A stretch of DNA of 44,298 nt. It comes from an uncultured Flavobacteriales bacterium (lineage in GTDB: Bacteria; Bacteroidota; Bacteroidia; Flavobacteriales_D; Parvicellaceae). The stretch lies in contig CAJWIX010000009.1 in NCBI GenBank assembly GCA_913042175.1, forward strand, positions 1 to 44,298, in the 5' to 3' direction. Both the position numbers and the translations under genes were made by a program. Within the stretch, counting starts at the first letter, position 1. Every line of letters begins with the position of its first letter. This document shows, one piece after another, positions 21,326 through 30,630 of the stretch. The notes beneath the pieces were generated by a model. The model did not search any database. It was given only the letters and a program-made list of their open reading frames with translations, and was not told the origin of the DNA.

Positions 21326-22255
21326 ATGAAAGTAACAATCATAGGTGCAGGAAATGTAGGTTCAACATGTGCAGATGCAATTGCCTACAAAAGAATTGCT
21401 AGTGAAGTAGTTCTGCTGGATATTAGAGAAAATTTTGCTGAAGGTAAAGCATTAGACATGACTCAAACATCTTCTTTACTAGGGTTTAATACTAAGATTG
21501 TGGGGAGCACTAATGATTACAGCAAAACTGCTGGAAGTGATGTAGTAGTAGTTACTAGTGGAATTCCAAGAAAACCAGGGATGACAAGAGAAGAATTGAT
21601 TGGGGTTAACGCAGGAATTGTTAAGACGGTAACAAATAGTGTTCTTGAGCACTCACCAGATGCTGTTTTAGTTATCGTATCTAACCCAATGGACACCATG
21701 ACATACTTAACATTTAAAGAAAGCGGTCTTAGTAAGCATAGAGTTATTGGAATGGGTGGAGCATTGGATAGTGCTAGATTTAGAACATATTTATCACTTG
21801 CTTTAGGTAGGCCATCTAATGATATCCATGGAATGGTAATAGGAGGGCATGGAGATACAACTATGATACCTCTAACACGTTTAGCAACTTACAGTGGAAT
21901 ACCATTTAGTCAACTTTTAGACGAGTCTGCCTTGTCTAAAGTTGCTGCTGATACGATGGTTGGTGGTAAAACATTAACAGGTATGTTAGGGACTTCTGCT
22001 TGGTATGCTCCAGGTGCTGCTGTGGCTTACTTGGTAGATAGTATTTTAAATGATCAAAAAAGAATTATACCATGTTCAGTTTATCTTGAAGGCGAATATG
22101 GTCAAAATGATATTTGTATTGGTGTCCCAGTTGTAGTTGGAAAGTCAGGTTGGGAATCAATAGTTGATCTTAATCTAAATCAAGAGGAAGAAGAATTATT
22201 TGTTAAAAGTGCTGCAGCTGTCAGAAACATGAACGAGGCACTTAATAGTTTATAA
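21326..22255 (+). CDS. mdh: Malate dehydrogenase
   Basis: MKVTIIGAGNVGSTCAD, VVVTSGIPRKPGMTREEL, VSNPMDTMTYL, VIGGHGDTTMIPL. ATG at 21326 preferred over the track start. Confidence 0.95.
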   Translation: MKVTIIGAGNVGSTCADAIAYKRIASEVVLLDIRENFAEGKALDMTQTSSLLGFNTKIVGSTNDYSKTAGSDVVVVTSGIPRKPGMTREELIGVNAGIVKTVTNSVLEHSPDAVLVIVSNPMDTMTYLTFKESGLSKHRVIGMGGALDSARFRTYLSLALGRPSNDIHGMVIGGHGDTTMIPLTRLATYSGIPFSQLLDESALSKVAADTMVGGKTLTGMLGTSAWYAPGAAVAYLVDSILNDQKRIIPCSVYLEGEYGQNDICIGVPVVVGKSGWESIVDLNLNQEEEELFVKSAAAVRNMNEALNSL

Positions 22256-22657
22256 AATAAACCTTTCTTTTTCTCTTAAGTCTATAATGTGACATTGGTT
22301 TGTCATTAATTTTTTTCTTCTTTTTGAAATGAAAAGATATAGCCCATTTCTTATTGAATTGGGCATTAAGTAACCTGTTAGAAGAGGGTAAAGCATATAA
22401 TTTTTCATTTGTCTAATTAATTGCAAAACTGCATCAGCATATAGATATACGTTTTCATTTTTGAAAAAAACTATAGTTTCATTTATGTTAATTTTTTCAG
22501 AAGTTGATTCAATTAGTTCTATACCAATTTTTGATGTTGCTGTGGTAATGTGAATTTTTTTAGACTTGTCGTTTTTTATTATGAAATTCCCCCAATAATT
22601 ACAAAAGACACAATCACCATCAATGATTACAATTGACTTATTTACTGATTTGGACAC
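22250..22657 (-). CDS. DCC-family (DUF393) thiol-disulfide oxidoreductase-like protein
   Basis: 135 aa; IIDGDCVFCNYWGNFI motif and YLYADAVLQLIRQM typical of DUF393. Confidence 0.82.
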   Translation of the reverse strand: MSKSVNKSIVIIDGDCVFCNYWGNFIIKNDKSKKIHITTATSKIGIELIESTSEKININETIVFFKNENVYLYADAVLQLIRQMKNYMLYPLLTGYLMPNSIRNGLYLFISKRRKKLMTNQCHIIDLREKERFIL

Positions 22658-24909
22658 TTTATAAACTTTAAAACATAATTTTTTTCATAAAGTGTAAATG
22701 AAAGAAAGTAAATACCGTTATCCATTTTTTCTATGTTAATTTCGTTTAGAGTGACTCCTTTTTTGACCATCGCTCCTCCTATATTAAATATTTGATATTC
22801 AATTAATTCAGGAACGTCTATGTGTATTTTAGTATTACTTGGGTTGGGGTAGATGATGTATTCTTTTGTGTTTGAATTTGAAATGGCACTAATGTTAGAG
22901 TCAAGAGAGCCATAATAAAGTGATAGTCCTCCTCTCTTATTACCAATAATATAATCTAAAATAGTATCATTATTTATATCATAAATAGCCGGTATGTTAT
23001 TTGGGCCAGTATAAATATCAAATAAGTTGCTATCTAATAAGTTGAAACTACCATTAAGGTTATTTGATATATTGTTGTATTTGAAAATTTTACCACGTTC
23101 GCTCCCAACAAATAAAATAACTTCTTGATCTACTGTTTTAAAAACTGGTGCGCTTGACCCAATATTTGTCCACCATTCAGATACATCAACTTGACCTAAT
23201 GTTTCAGAAATAAGTTCAAAATCAAATAGGGTTGAATCTCCTTTGTTTTGAATGTAGTTCAAATTACCAATAGCTTCTCCTACAATTAAGTCTAAATCAT
23301 TGTCATTATCAATGTCAAAAAGTGTTGGGTGAGCACAATATCCAACATCAAAAACATTGTTAAATTGATCAGTTATAGGGGAAATAGATAAAGTTAAATT
23401 CATTTGATTTGGGTTTGTAGAAGTGTTTTCAAAATAATGTAAATTCCCATCAAAATCTCCTACTATCACATCAAGATCTCCATCTGCATCAAGATCCCCA
23501 AAAGCAGGAGCAAGATTGAGTTGGTTTAGAGTACTTGAAATATTTTGAAAGTCGTCACTTGTTTTACTAAAAATTGGGTTTGATGCAGTTCCTATATTAA
23601 GGTATGATTTTATACTTGAGCTGTAATGAATAGGCACACTAAGATCAAATTCACCAAAATTTGACACTACCAAATCCATTAATTCATCATTGTTTAGGTC
23701 TACCAAAAACGGCTTAGCACCTCTTCCTAGTTCTATAGTTTCGTCTTGTAGAAAGTTATTTTGCTGAAAATAAAATGAAGGAGCATCATTAGTTCCATAG
23801 TTTTTATAGTACCAAATGCTTTCTTTATCCTCGGTATCATTATCAGAGTTGGGTGATGCTATAAAATCTTTTACACCATCAAAATCTACATCTTCGTAAA
23901 AAGATGCTGGATATATATAAATATCTGCTGGAACACTGTTGCTTGGAAACGTAGTATCCTGGCTAATAAATGAAGTGTTTTGATTTACTCCAGTATTATC
24001 ATTATACAATGCAACAAAATTACCAAATGAAACATCTCCTAATATGATGTCCCTCACATTGTCATTATTTAAGTCTAAAGACAAAATGGTCGAGCCACTA
24101 TGTCTTTTCGGGTCAGTGCTTATATATTGGTTATTTGTACTTGACTCAGGATTAGAAACATTGAAAGAGCAGGTGTCATATAAAATACATGTGTTTGTTA
24201 AACCATCTTCTCTAAAGTGACCCCAACAAGCATTCTTGAGTTCATATATTAAAGAATCTTGACCGTATCCATTTTCCACGGATAGATTTTTATGGTATTC
24301 AAGCCTAGAGCCCAAAACACCGAAGCTAAGTATGTCTAAATCTCCGTCACCATCAATATCGTCAATAGCGGGGATATCTACGACACTTACATACAAGTTT
24401 GTGTTGGTAGCATATTGATAGGAGTAAATAAAAGGGTTTGTAATTAATGTAAAGGACAATTCACTTCCATTAGATGTATTTATCCATACCCCAATTCCGC
24501 CTGAAACGGAACAAAAAATATCTTTCTTGTTATCGTTGTTGAAATCTCTTAGTAATACCCAATCTCTTAGATCAGTTGGGAATTTTAATTCAAAAGATGG
24601 GTCGTAAATAAATGCATCACCACTATTAATATATGTAAGTATTTTGTTTCCAGTCCTGTCAAAGACAAACAGGTCTTCCATTGAATCAAAATTCAAATCT
24701 ATTTTAGAAATTTGAACTGCATTAAGCCCCCCAGTCCAAGGGTTTAGCAATGTGTCATTATTCTCAATTACTACAATGTCATTTGCTGGACTTACGTGTA
24801 ATTGCTGGGTAAAAAATGTACTGGAATAAAGTGCTGAAATAAAAATAAAAAATGAATATTTAATTAACTTAATTTCATCACTAAAGAGAATTTTATGTCT
24901 AATATTCAT
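22642..24909 (-). CDS. FG-GAP/VCBS-repeat secreted protein with T9SS type-A sorting domain
   Basis: 755 aa; repeated DxDxDGDxD units (DIDGDGDLDILS, DLDADGDLDVIVGDFDGN, DIDNDNDLDLIVGE) and C-terminal IYPNPSNTKIHI...NGIYFLSF. Confidence 0.9.
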   Translation of the reverse strand: MNIRHKILFSDEIKLIKYSFFIFISALYSSTFFTQQLHVSPANDIVVIENNDTLLNPWTGGLNAVQISKIDLNFDSMEDLFVFDRTGNKILTYINSGDAFIYDPSFELKFPTDLRDWVLLRDFNNDNKKDIFCSVSGGIGVWINTSNGSELSFTLITNPFIYSYQYATNTNLYVSVVDIPAIDDIDGDGDLDILSFGVLGSRLEYHKNLSVENGYGQDSLIYELKNACWGHFREDGLTNTCILYDTCSFNVSNPESSTNNQYISTDPKRHSGSTILSLDLNNDNVRDIILGDVSFGNFVALYNDNTGVNQNTSFISQDTTFPSNSVPADIYIYPASFYEDVDFDGVKDFIASPNSDNDTEDKESIWYYKNYGTNDAPSFYFQQNNFLQDETIELGRGAKPFLVDLNNDELMDLVVSNFGEFDLSVPIHYSSSIKSYLNIGTASNPIFSKTSDDFQNISSTLNQLNLAPAFGDLDADGDLDVIVGDFDGNLHYFENTSTNPNQMNLTLSISPITDQFNNVFDVGYCAHPTLFDIDNDNDLDLIVGEAIGNLNYIQNKGDSTLFDFELISETLGQVDVSEWWTNIGSSAPVFKTVDQEVILFVGSERGKIFKYNNISNNLNGSFNLLDSNLFDIYTGPNNIPAIYDINNDTILDYIIGNKRGGLSLYYGSLDSNISAISNSNTKEYIIYPNPSNTKIHIDVPELIEYQIFNIGGAMVKKGVTLNEINIEKMDNGIYFLSFTLYEKNYVLKFIKCPNQ

Positions 24910-24982
24910 GTTAATTTTTAAAAATTATTTTTTCTAAAGTTAATTAGTATTTGAATATGATAACGAAGTTGTTTGCTTTAAG

Positions 24983-25013
24983 TTGGTAATAACCATTTGA
25001 AATTTTATATTTG
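24983..25013 (+). promoter_or_regulatory. Putative secDF promoter (TTG - 20 nt - TATATTTG)
   Basis: TTG 24983-24985 and exact TAnnTTTG 25006-25013. Confidence 0.55.
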
Positions 25014-25054
25014 CGCCCTCAATTTTGTGTTATTAATACTATAAAAAATATTTG

Positions 25055-28000
25055 ATGAGAAATAGAAGCGCTATTTGGGTATTCACAATCCTATTATTTT
25101 TAGCTTGTTTATATCAACTTTCTTTTTCATGGGTTACAAGATCTTTTGAATCTAATGTTAATGAAATGGCTAACAGTAAATATGATTCTATTGTAGATAA
25201 TAATTTCATATTTACCGACATTAAAGTTAACGGGAAAGATTCTACTGTTGAAGTTGGTTCAGAAAAGGTCAAGCAATTGGTGATTAATCATTATGAGCAA
25301 AAATTACTTTCTGACAAATCGGACACGCCAGTATATCCGTTAATTGATTTAGATTATCAAAGATGCAAAGATCAAGAACTTGGACTAGGTCTTGACCTTC
25401 AGGGTGGAATGAGTGTAACGCTTGAGGTTTCAATTCAAGACTTGGTAAGAAATTTCGCAAAAGCATCTGCAAAAAAGCCTTCATTTAGAAAACCTTTTAA
25501 TGCTGCAATAGAAGACTACAGAAATGGTGAGTCTTCAGTAGATGCTGCTAGTGATGATTTTATTGGTTTGTTTGCTGCTCACTACAAAGAGCTTTATGGT
25601 GATGAACCTATGACTTTTTTCACAGTAGGTTTAAAGGATTATTTAGACAAAGCCAATACCAAAAATAATGATGAAATAATTGCTAAACTTAGAGAAATAA
25701 GTGAAGAATCTATTGAGCAAACTCACCGAATAATTGAGTCTCGTATTAATAAGTTTGGGGTAAGTCAACCTAACATTAAAAAACTGGCTGTTTCTGGTAG
25801 ATTACAAATTGAATTACCAGGGGCAAAAGATAAAAGCAGGATTCGAAAATTATTACAATCTACAGCAAGTTTAGAATTTTGGGATGGAGCCCACCAAGAC
25901 TGGACAAATAAATTTGTGGATTTAACAAAGTCTTTTTCATCTAAAGCTGATGAAGATTCTACAGAAATTTTTGTTGAGATTTCTGAAGATTCACTAGCGC
26001 TTTTGTCAGATGTGGATTTAGCCATTTATAATGAAGAGAAAGCCGCCTTTGACTCTTTATCAGAGCTAAGAGCTATTGAGAAAAGTATAGAAGATTCTTT
26101 GATGCTAGCTGAGGGTAAAATTTTAAATGGAAGCTTGAAGTTTGCACACGTTCCAGGATCTCCAATAATTGGTTTTGCTAAAACTGCAGATACTTCAAGA
26201 GTAAACAATATTTTAAAAACTGAAAAAGCCAATGAAATCTTTGGTCAATTCAAAAGAGTCAAATTTTTATGGACTAAGGAGTATTACACCAAAGAAAAAG
26301 GCTACAATTATGAAGGTCATCAGTTAATGGCTATTGAAATCCCTAAAAATGGTGAAGCAAAAATAAATGGTGAAGACATTGTGGATGCAATGCAAAGTTT
26401 TGATCAGAACTCCAAACCATCTGTTCTTTTAACTTTTGATTCTAAAATAGCTGATACTTGGTCAAATTGGACTGAGAAAAAAGTAGGTAAAATTATTGCC
26501 ATAGTTTTAGATGATCAGGTATTTTCAGCTCCAAGAATTAATCAAAAAATTTCTGGAGGTAGTACAGAGATTTCTGGTGGTTTTGAAACTATAGAAGAGG
26601 CACAAGACTTAGCTAATATTCTTAAAGCTGGATCATTACCTGTTCCTGCTAAAATTGCTGATGAAGCTATTGTTGGTCCATCACTAGGTGAGGAAAATAT
26701 TGTCTCTGGGACTTGGTCATTAATTGGTGCTGGGTTATTAATTTTACTTTACATGCTCTTTTACTACAAGAGAGCAGGTTTTGTTGCTAACATAGCATTG
26801 GTAGCAAACGTTTTCTTCATTTTTGGAACATTAGCATCCTTAGGTGCAGCGTTAACCTTACCTGGCTTTGCTGGTTTAATTCTTACAATTGGTATGTCTG
26901 TTGATGCCAATGTCCTTATTTACGAAAGAGTAAAGGAAGAATTGAGTAACGGTAAGGGAATTAAATTAGCAATTCAAGATGGGTATAAACATGCCTATAC
27001 AGCTATCATTGATGCCAATGTTACTTCATTGCTTACGGCAGTAGTTTTAGCTTATTTTGGTTCTGGTCCTATACAAGGATTTGCTACAACTTTAATTATT
27101 GGTGTATTTACATCTTTATTTAGTGCAATATTTATAACTAGATTAATTTTCTCTTATTTATTAGATAAAAAATGGGATTTATCTTTTTACAGAAATGCAA
27201 CAAAAAGTTTGTTTACATCTACTTCTATAAGTTTTTTATCTAAAAGAAAAATTTCTTACGCATTATCAGCAATAATCGTAATTGTAGGAATCTATTCTTT
27301 GTTTACTAAAGGTCTTGATGGTAGTGTTGAGTTCACTGGAGGTAGATCATACAGAGTTGAGTTTACTGATGAAATGAATAAAGAAGAAGTCAGGCTTGCC
27401 ATTGCTGATGTTTGTGTTGATGAAGAAGGAAATAAAGTATCACCAGAGATAAAAACGGTTGATAATAATTTTACACTTGAAATTACTACAAAATATTTAG
27501 AAGGTTCAGGGGTGAAAAACAAATTATCCAAAATAGATTCTTCAATGGCAGTTGCTTTTGATAATCTTGGCTATACTGAAGATGCTGGTTTAAATGATGA
27601 AAAAAGTTATAAAATTGTTTACTCTAGAGGAGTGGAAAAACAAATTTCAAATGAATTAATACAAGGTTCATTTTTAGCAGTTTTATTTTCTCTATTTGTT
27701 ATTTTCATTTACATAGCCTTTAGATTTAGAAAATGGCAATATGGCCTTGGTGCTTTAGTCGCTATGTTCCATGATGTTTTAGTCGTACTAGGATTATTTT
27801 CTATATTCTATAACATTTTACCATTTTCAATGGAAATTGATCAAGCTTTCATAGCTGCAATACTAACTGTTATTGGTTATTCAATTAATGATACTGTTGT
27901 AGTATTTGATAGAATTAGAGAATATGCATTATTACACAAAAAATCATCATCAGTGCAGGTAGTTGACAGAGCTCTAAACAGCACATTATCAAGAACAATC

Positions 28001-28174
28001 AATACTTCATTGAGTACATTTTTAGTGTTGTTAACCATTTTCATATTTGGTGGTGAATCAATTAAAGGGTTTTCCTTTGCACTTATGATTGGTGTTTTGG
28101 TTGGAACTTATTCATCATTATTTATTGCTACCCCGCTTGTGGTAGACTTTTCTAAGAAAAATATTAAAAGCTAA
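25055..28174 (+). CDS. secDF: Protein translocase SecDF fusion
   Basis: 1040 aa; GLGLDLQGGMSVTLEV, GMSVDANVLIYERVKEE, SecF half with GYSINDTVVVFDRIRE. Confidence 0.95.
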   Translation: MRNRSAIWVFTILLFLACLYQLSFSWVTRSFESNVNEMANSKYDSIVDNNFIFTDIKVNGKDSTVEVGSEKVKQLVINHYEQKLLSDKSDTPVYPLIDLDYQRCKDQELGLGLDLQGGMSVTLEVSIQDLVRNFAKASAKKPSFRKPFNAAIEDYRNGESSVDAASDDFIGLFAAHYKELYGDEPMTFFTVGLKDYLDKANTKNNDEIIAKLREISEESIEQTHRIIESRINKFGVSQPNIKKLAVSGRLQIELPGAKDKSRIRKLLQSTASLEFWDGAHQDWTNKFVDLTKSFSSKADEDSTEIFVEISEDSLALLSDVDLAIYNEEKAAFDSLSELRAIEKSIEDSLMLAEGKILNGSLKFAHVPGSPIIGFAKTADTSRVNNILKTEKANEIFGQFKRVKFLWTKEYYTKEKGYNYEGHQLMAIEIPKNGEAKINGEDIVDAMQSFDQNSKPSVLLTFDSKIADTWSNWTEKKVGKIIAIVLDDQVFSAPRINQKISGGSTEISGGFETIEEAQDLANILKAGSLPVPAKIADEAIVGPSLGEENIVSGTWSLIGAGLLILLYMLFYYKRAGFVANIALVANVFFIFGTLASLGAALTLPGFAGLILTIGMSVDANVLIYERVKEELSNGKGIKLAIQDGYKHAYTAIIDANVTSLLTAVVLAYFGSGPIQGFATTLIIGVFTSLFSAIFITRLIFSYLLDKKWDLSFYRNATKSLFTSTSISFLSKRKISYALSAIIVIVGIYSLFTKGLDGSVEFTGGRSYRVEFTDEMNKEEVRLAIADVCVDEEGNKVSPEIKTVDNNFTLEITTKYLEGSGVKNKLSKIDSSMAVAFDNLGYTEDAGLNDEKSYKIVYSRGVEKQISNELIQGSFLAVLFSLFVIFIYIAFRFRKWQYGLGALVAMFHDVLVVLGLFSIFYNILPFSMEIDQAFIAAILTVIGYSINDTVVVFDRIREYALLHKKSSSVQVVDRALNSTLSRTINTSLSTFLVLLTIFIFGGESIKGFSFALMIGVLVGTYSSLFIATPLVVDFSKKNIKS

Positions 28175-28410
28175 TGATTGACCATATTCATCTGTTATTA
28201 CTTGATGGTATTAGTACAGGTGAACTGTTTTTTGTCTTTTTAATAATTCTTATTTTTTTTGGTTCTAAAAGCATACCAAAAATGGCCCGAACATTTGGTA
28301 GAGGTTTAAGGCAAATAAGAGACGCTTCTCAAGAAATTCAGGATGATATTAAAAGGGCAGCATTTGATGATCCTCAAAATAATGAATCGCCAAATAATAA
28401 TAACAAGTGA
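28174..28410 (+). CDS. tatA: Sec-independent (Tat) translocase TatA/E-type subunit
   Basis: 78 aa; GELFFVFLIILIFFGSKSIPKMARTFGRGLRQIRDA. Confidence 0.88.
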   Translation: MIDHIHLLLLDGISTGELFFVFLIILIFFGSKSIPKMARTFGRGLRQIRDASQEIQDDIKRAAFDDPQNNESPNNNNK

Positions 28411-29333
28411 TTACGGCTAGTATATTTTTTTTGCTTTTAGGATTAGCCCTGCTAATTTTAGGTGGTGATTTATTAGTCAGAGGTGCAGTTTCATTTGCTA
28501 ATATTTTCCGAGTCCCTTCATTTTTAATTGGCGTAACCGTTGTTTCATTTGGAACCTCTGCTCCTGAACTTATGGTAAGTATTCAAGCTGCTTTTGATAA
28601 TGTGGCAGATATTGCCATTGGAAATGTTATGGGCTCCAATATTGCCAATATTGCTTTGGTACTCGGTATTTCAGTTATAATTAAACCAATCAATGTAAAT
28701 CCAAATACATATAGATTATCATGGTGGATCATGCTCTTTTCATCATTGCTATACGTTGTTTTCATTTTGGATGGTGTTTTGAGTGTAACAGAAGGGTTAA
28801 TGTTTCTATTAGGATTAGTTTCTTTTATATTTCTTTCAATTAGATATATTTCGTACTCGGATGATACTCCAGCAGAAACTCAGAATAATAGTTTTTGGCT
28901 AGCATTTTTGTTTTTTGCTTTGGGCTCAGTTGGGCTGTATTTTGGCTCCGAATTATTTGTAAAACACTCGGTTTTGATTGCCTCTTATTTTGGTGTATCA
29001 GAATTTGTTATTGGAGTTACTGTAGTGGCTTTAGGAACATCTTTGCCAGAATTGGTAACATCTATGGCAGCTTTATTTAGAGGTCAGAATAACATTTCAA
29101 TTGGAAATTTGATGGGATCAAATATTTTTAATGTTTTTGCAGTTCTTGGAATTACTAGCCTTTTTCAAGAGTTGAAATTAAAGCTAACATTACTTTACTT
29201 TGATTTTGGGGTAATGATAGGTGTAGTACTATTGTTTGGTTTATTTATTTTTATCAGAAAAAAAATAAGCCGAATAGGAGGGGTATTACTACTATTCGGC
29301 TATTTAGCTTATATCTTTATTACCGTTACTTAA
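28407..29333 (+). CDS. Calcium/sodium antiporter (CaCA family)
   Basis: 308 aa; two inverted alpha repeats (VVSFGTSAPELMVS...GNVMGSNIANI and VVALGTSLPELVTS...GNLMGSNIFNV). Confidence 0.93.
   Translation: MITASIFFLLLGLALLILGGDLLVRGAVSFANIFRVPSFLIGVTVVSFGTSAPELMVSIQAAFDNVADIAIGNVMGSNIANIALVLGISVIIKPINVNPNTYRLSWWIMLFSSLLYVVFILDGVLSVTEGLMFLLGLVSFIFLSIRYISYSDDTPAETQNNSFWLAFLFFALGSVGLYFGSELFVKHSVLIASYFGVSEFVIGVTVVALGTSLPELVTSMAALFRGQNNISIGNLMGSNIFNVFAVLGITSLFQELKLKLTLLYFDFGVMIGVVLLFGLFIFIRKKISRIGGVLLLFGYLAYIFITVT
29258..29301 (-). terminator. Putative minus-strand terminator for glnII, inside the antiporter coding sequence
   Basis: 10-bp perfect inverted repeat AGCCGAATAG/CTATTCGGCT; on the minus strand followed by TA then TTTTTTTT. 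Confidence 0.65.
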
Positions 29334-30340
29334 ATCTGGGCAGATTTTACTGTTTCAATAATTCTTCCTGCAATTTTATAAGGATCTCCATTTGAAGCTG
29401 GCCTTCTGTCTTCTAGCCAACCTTTCCATCCATTTTCAACTGTGATAATAGGAATTCTTATGGATGCTCCTCTGTCAGAAACTCCATAACTAAAATCATC
29501 TATAGATGCTGTTTCATGAAGTCCAGTTAATCTTTGATCATTGTATGCTCCATAAACATTTATATGATCTTTAGCCACAGGTCTAAATGCTTCACAAACT
29601 TTTTCATAAGTTTCTTTAGAGCCACATGTTCTTAATAATGTATTTGAAAAATTGGCATGCATTCCAGAACCATTCCAGTCTCCTTTAATGGGTTTTGGGT
29701 GGTATTCAATGTAATAACCATAATCTTCAGTAAGTCTATCTAAAATATATCTGGCAATCCACATTTCATCACCAGCTTTTTTTGCTCCTTTCGCAAATAA
29801 TTGGAATTCCCATTGTCCACTGGCTACTTCTTGGTTAATTCCTTCAATGTTTATTCCAGCTTCAATACATATATCTGCATGCTCTTCAACAAGATGTCTT
29901 CCATGTGTATTTCTTCCACCTACTGAGCAATAGTACAAACCTTGTGGTCCTGGATATCCCCCCATTGGGAATCCTAAAGGAAGTTGAGTTTGTACATCCA
30001 TAATAAAGTATTCTTGTTCAAAACCAAACCAAAAATCGTTGTCATCATCATCAATTCTAGCTCTTGCATTGGAATCATGTGGTGTTCCATCAGCATTTAA
30101 AACCTCTGTCATAACTAAAAATCCATTTTCTCTTACTGGGTCTGGGTAACAGGCAACAGGTTTTAGTAAGCAATCGGATGAATTTCCTTCAGCTTGTTTT
30201 GTGGAGCTTCCATCGAAAGACCACAGAGGACAATCTTCTAGTTTACCACTAAAATCATTAACAATTTTAGTTTTGCTTCTCATGTTTTGGGTTGGATGAT
30301 ATCCATCTAACCATATATATTCTAATTTTGATTTGGCCAT
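29330..30340 (-). CDS. glnII: Glutamine synthetase type II (GSII, eukaryote-like)
   Basis: 336 aa; EYIWLDGYHPTQNMRSKT, LPLWSFDGSST-like DCPLWSFDGSSTKQAEGNSSDC, FGFEQEYF, GDWNGSGMHANFS. Confidence 0.93.
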   Translation of the reverse strand: MAKSKLEYIWLDGYHPTQNMRSKTKIVNDFSGKLEDCPLWSFDGSSTKQAEGNSSDCLLKPVACYPDPVRENGFLVMTEVLNADGTPHDSNARARIDDDDNDFWFGFEQEYFIMDVQTQLPLGFPMGGYPGPQGLYYCSVGGRNTHGRHLVEEHADICIEAGINIEGINQEVASGQWEFQLFAKGAKKAGDEMWIARYILDRLTEDYGYYIEYHPKPIKGDWNGSGMHANFSNTLLRTCGSKETYEKVCEAFRPVAKDHINVYGAYNDQRLTGLHETASIDDFSYGVSDRGASIRIPIITVENGWKGWLEDRRPASNGDPYKIAGRIIETVKSAQI

Positions 30341-30376
30341 TAATTTGAATAATTAAGAGTTAATTTAGTTTGTCTG

Positions 30377-30406
30377 CAAATGTAATTTATATTCTTATCT
30401 GAGCAA
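30377..30406 (-). promoter_or_regulatory. Putative glnII promoter (TTG - 19 nt - TACATTTG)
   Basis: Minus-strand TTG (30404-30406) and exact TAnnTTTG (30377-30384). Confidence 0.55.
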
Positions 30407-30544
30407 ATAACTTAATTGGTTTTAGCCTTTTTTTTATCAACAAAAACGACACTTATTGTCAATAAAACACTTACTAATAAAGTTTATGTGAATTAACATT
30501 TGGAATGGTCTTTGTTTAAACTTCTCTGTTAGTATTGTTTAATT

Positions 30545-30578
30545 TTGGATTTTCAAGAAAAATATTTGATTATTTTTG
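30545..30578 (+). promoter_or_regulatory. Putative promoter of the PorE-like gene (TTG - 23 nt - TATTTTTG)
   Basis: TTG 30545-30547 and exact TAnnTTTG 30571-30578. Confidence 0.48.
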
Positions 30579-30630
30579 CAATCCATCTTATCTTTAAAAT
30601 ATGATTAAGTACATCCAAAAAACTGAATTA

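Noticed and set aside
22207-22243. Minus-strand terminator inside mdh (GCACTT...AAGTGC)
   Set aside because: 6-bp stem with a 25-nt loop and short T tract; could be chance.
29330-30340. Eukaryote-like glutamine synthetase as recent horizontal transfer
   Set aside because: GSII is common in Flavobacteria as far as I know and composition matches the surroundings.
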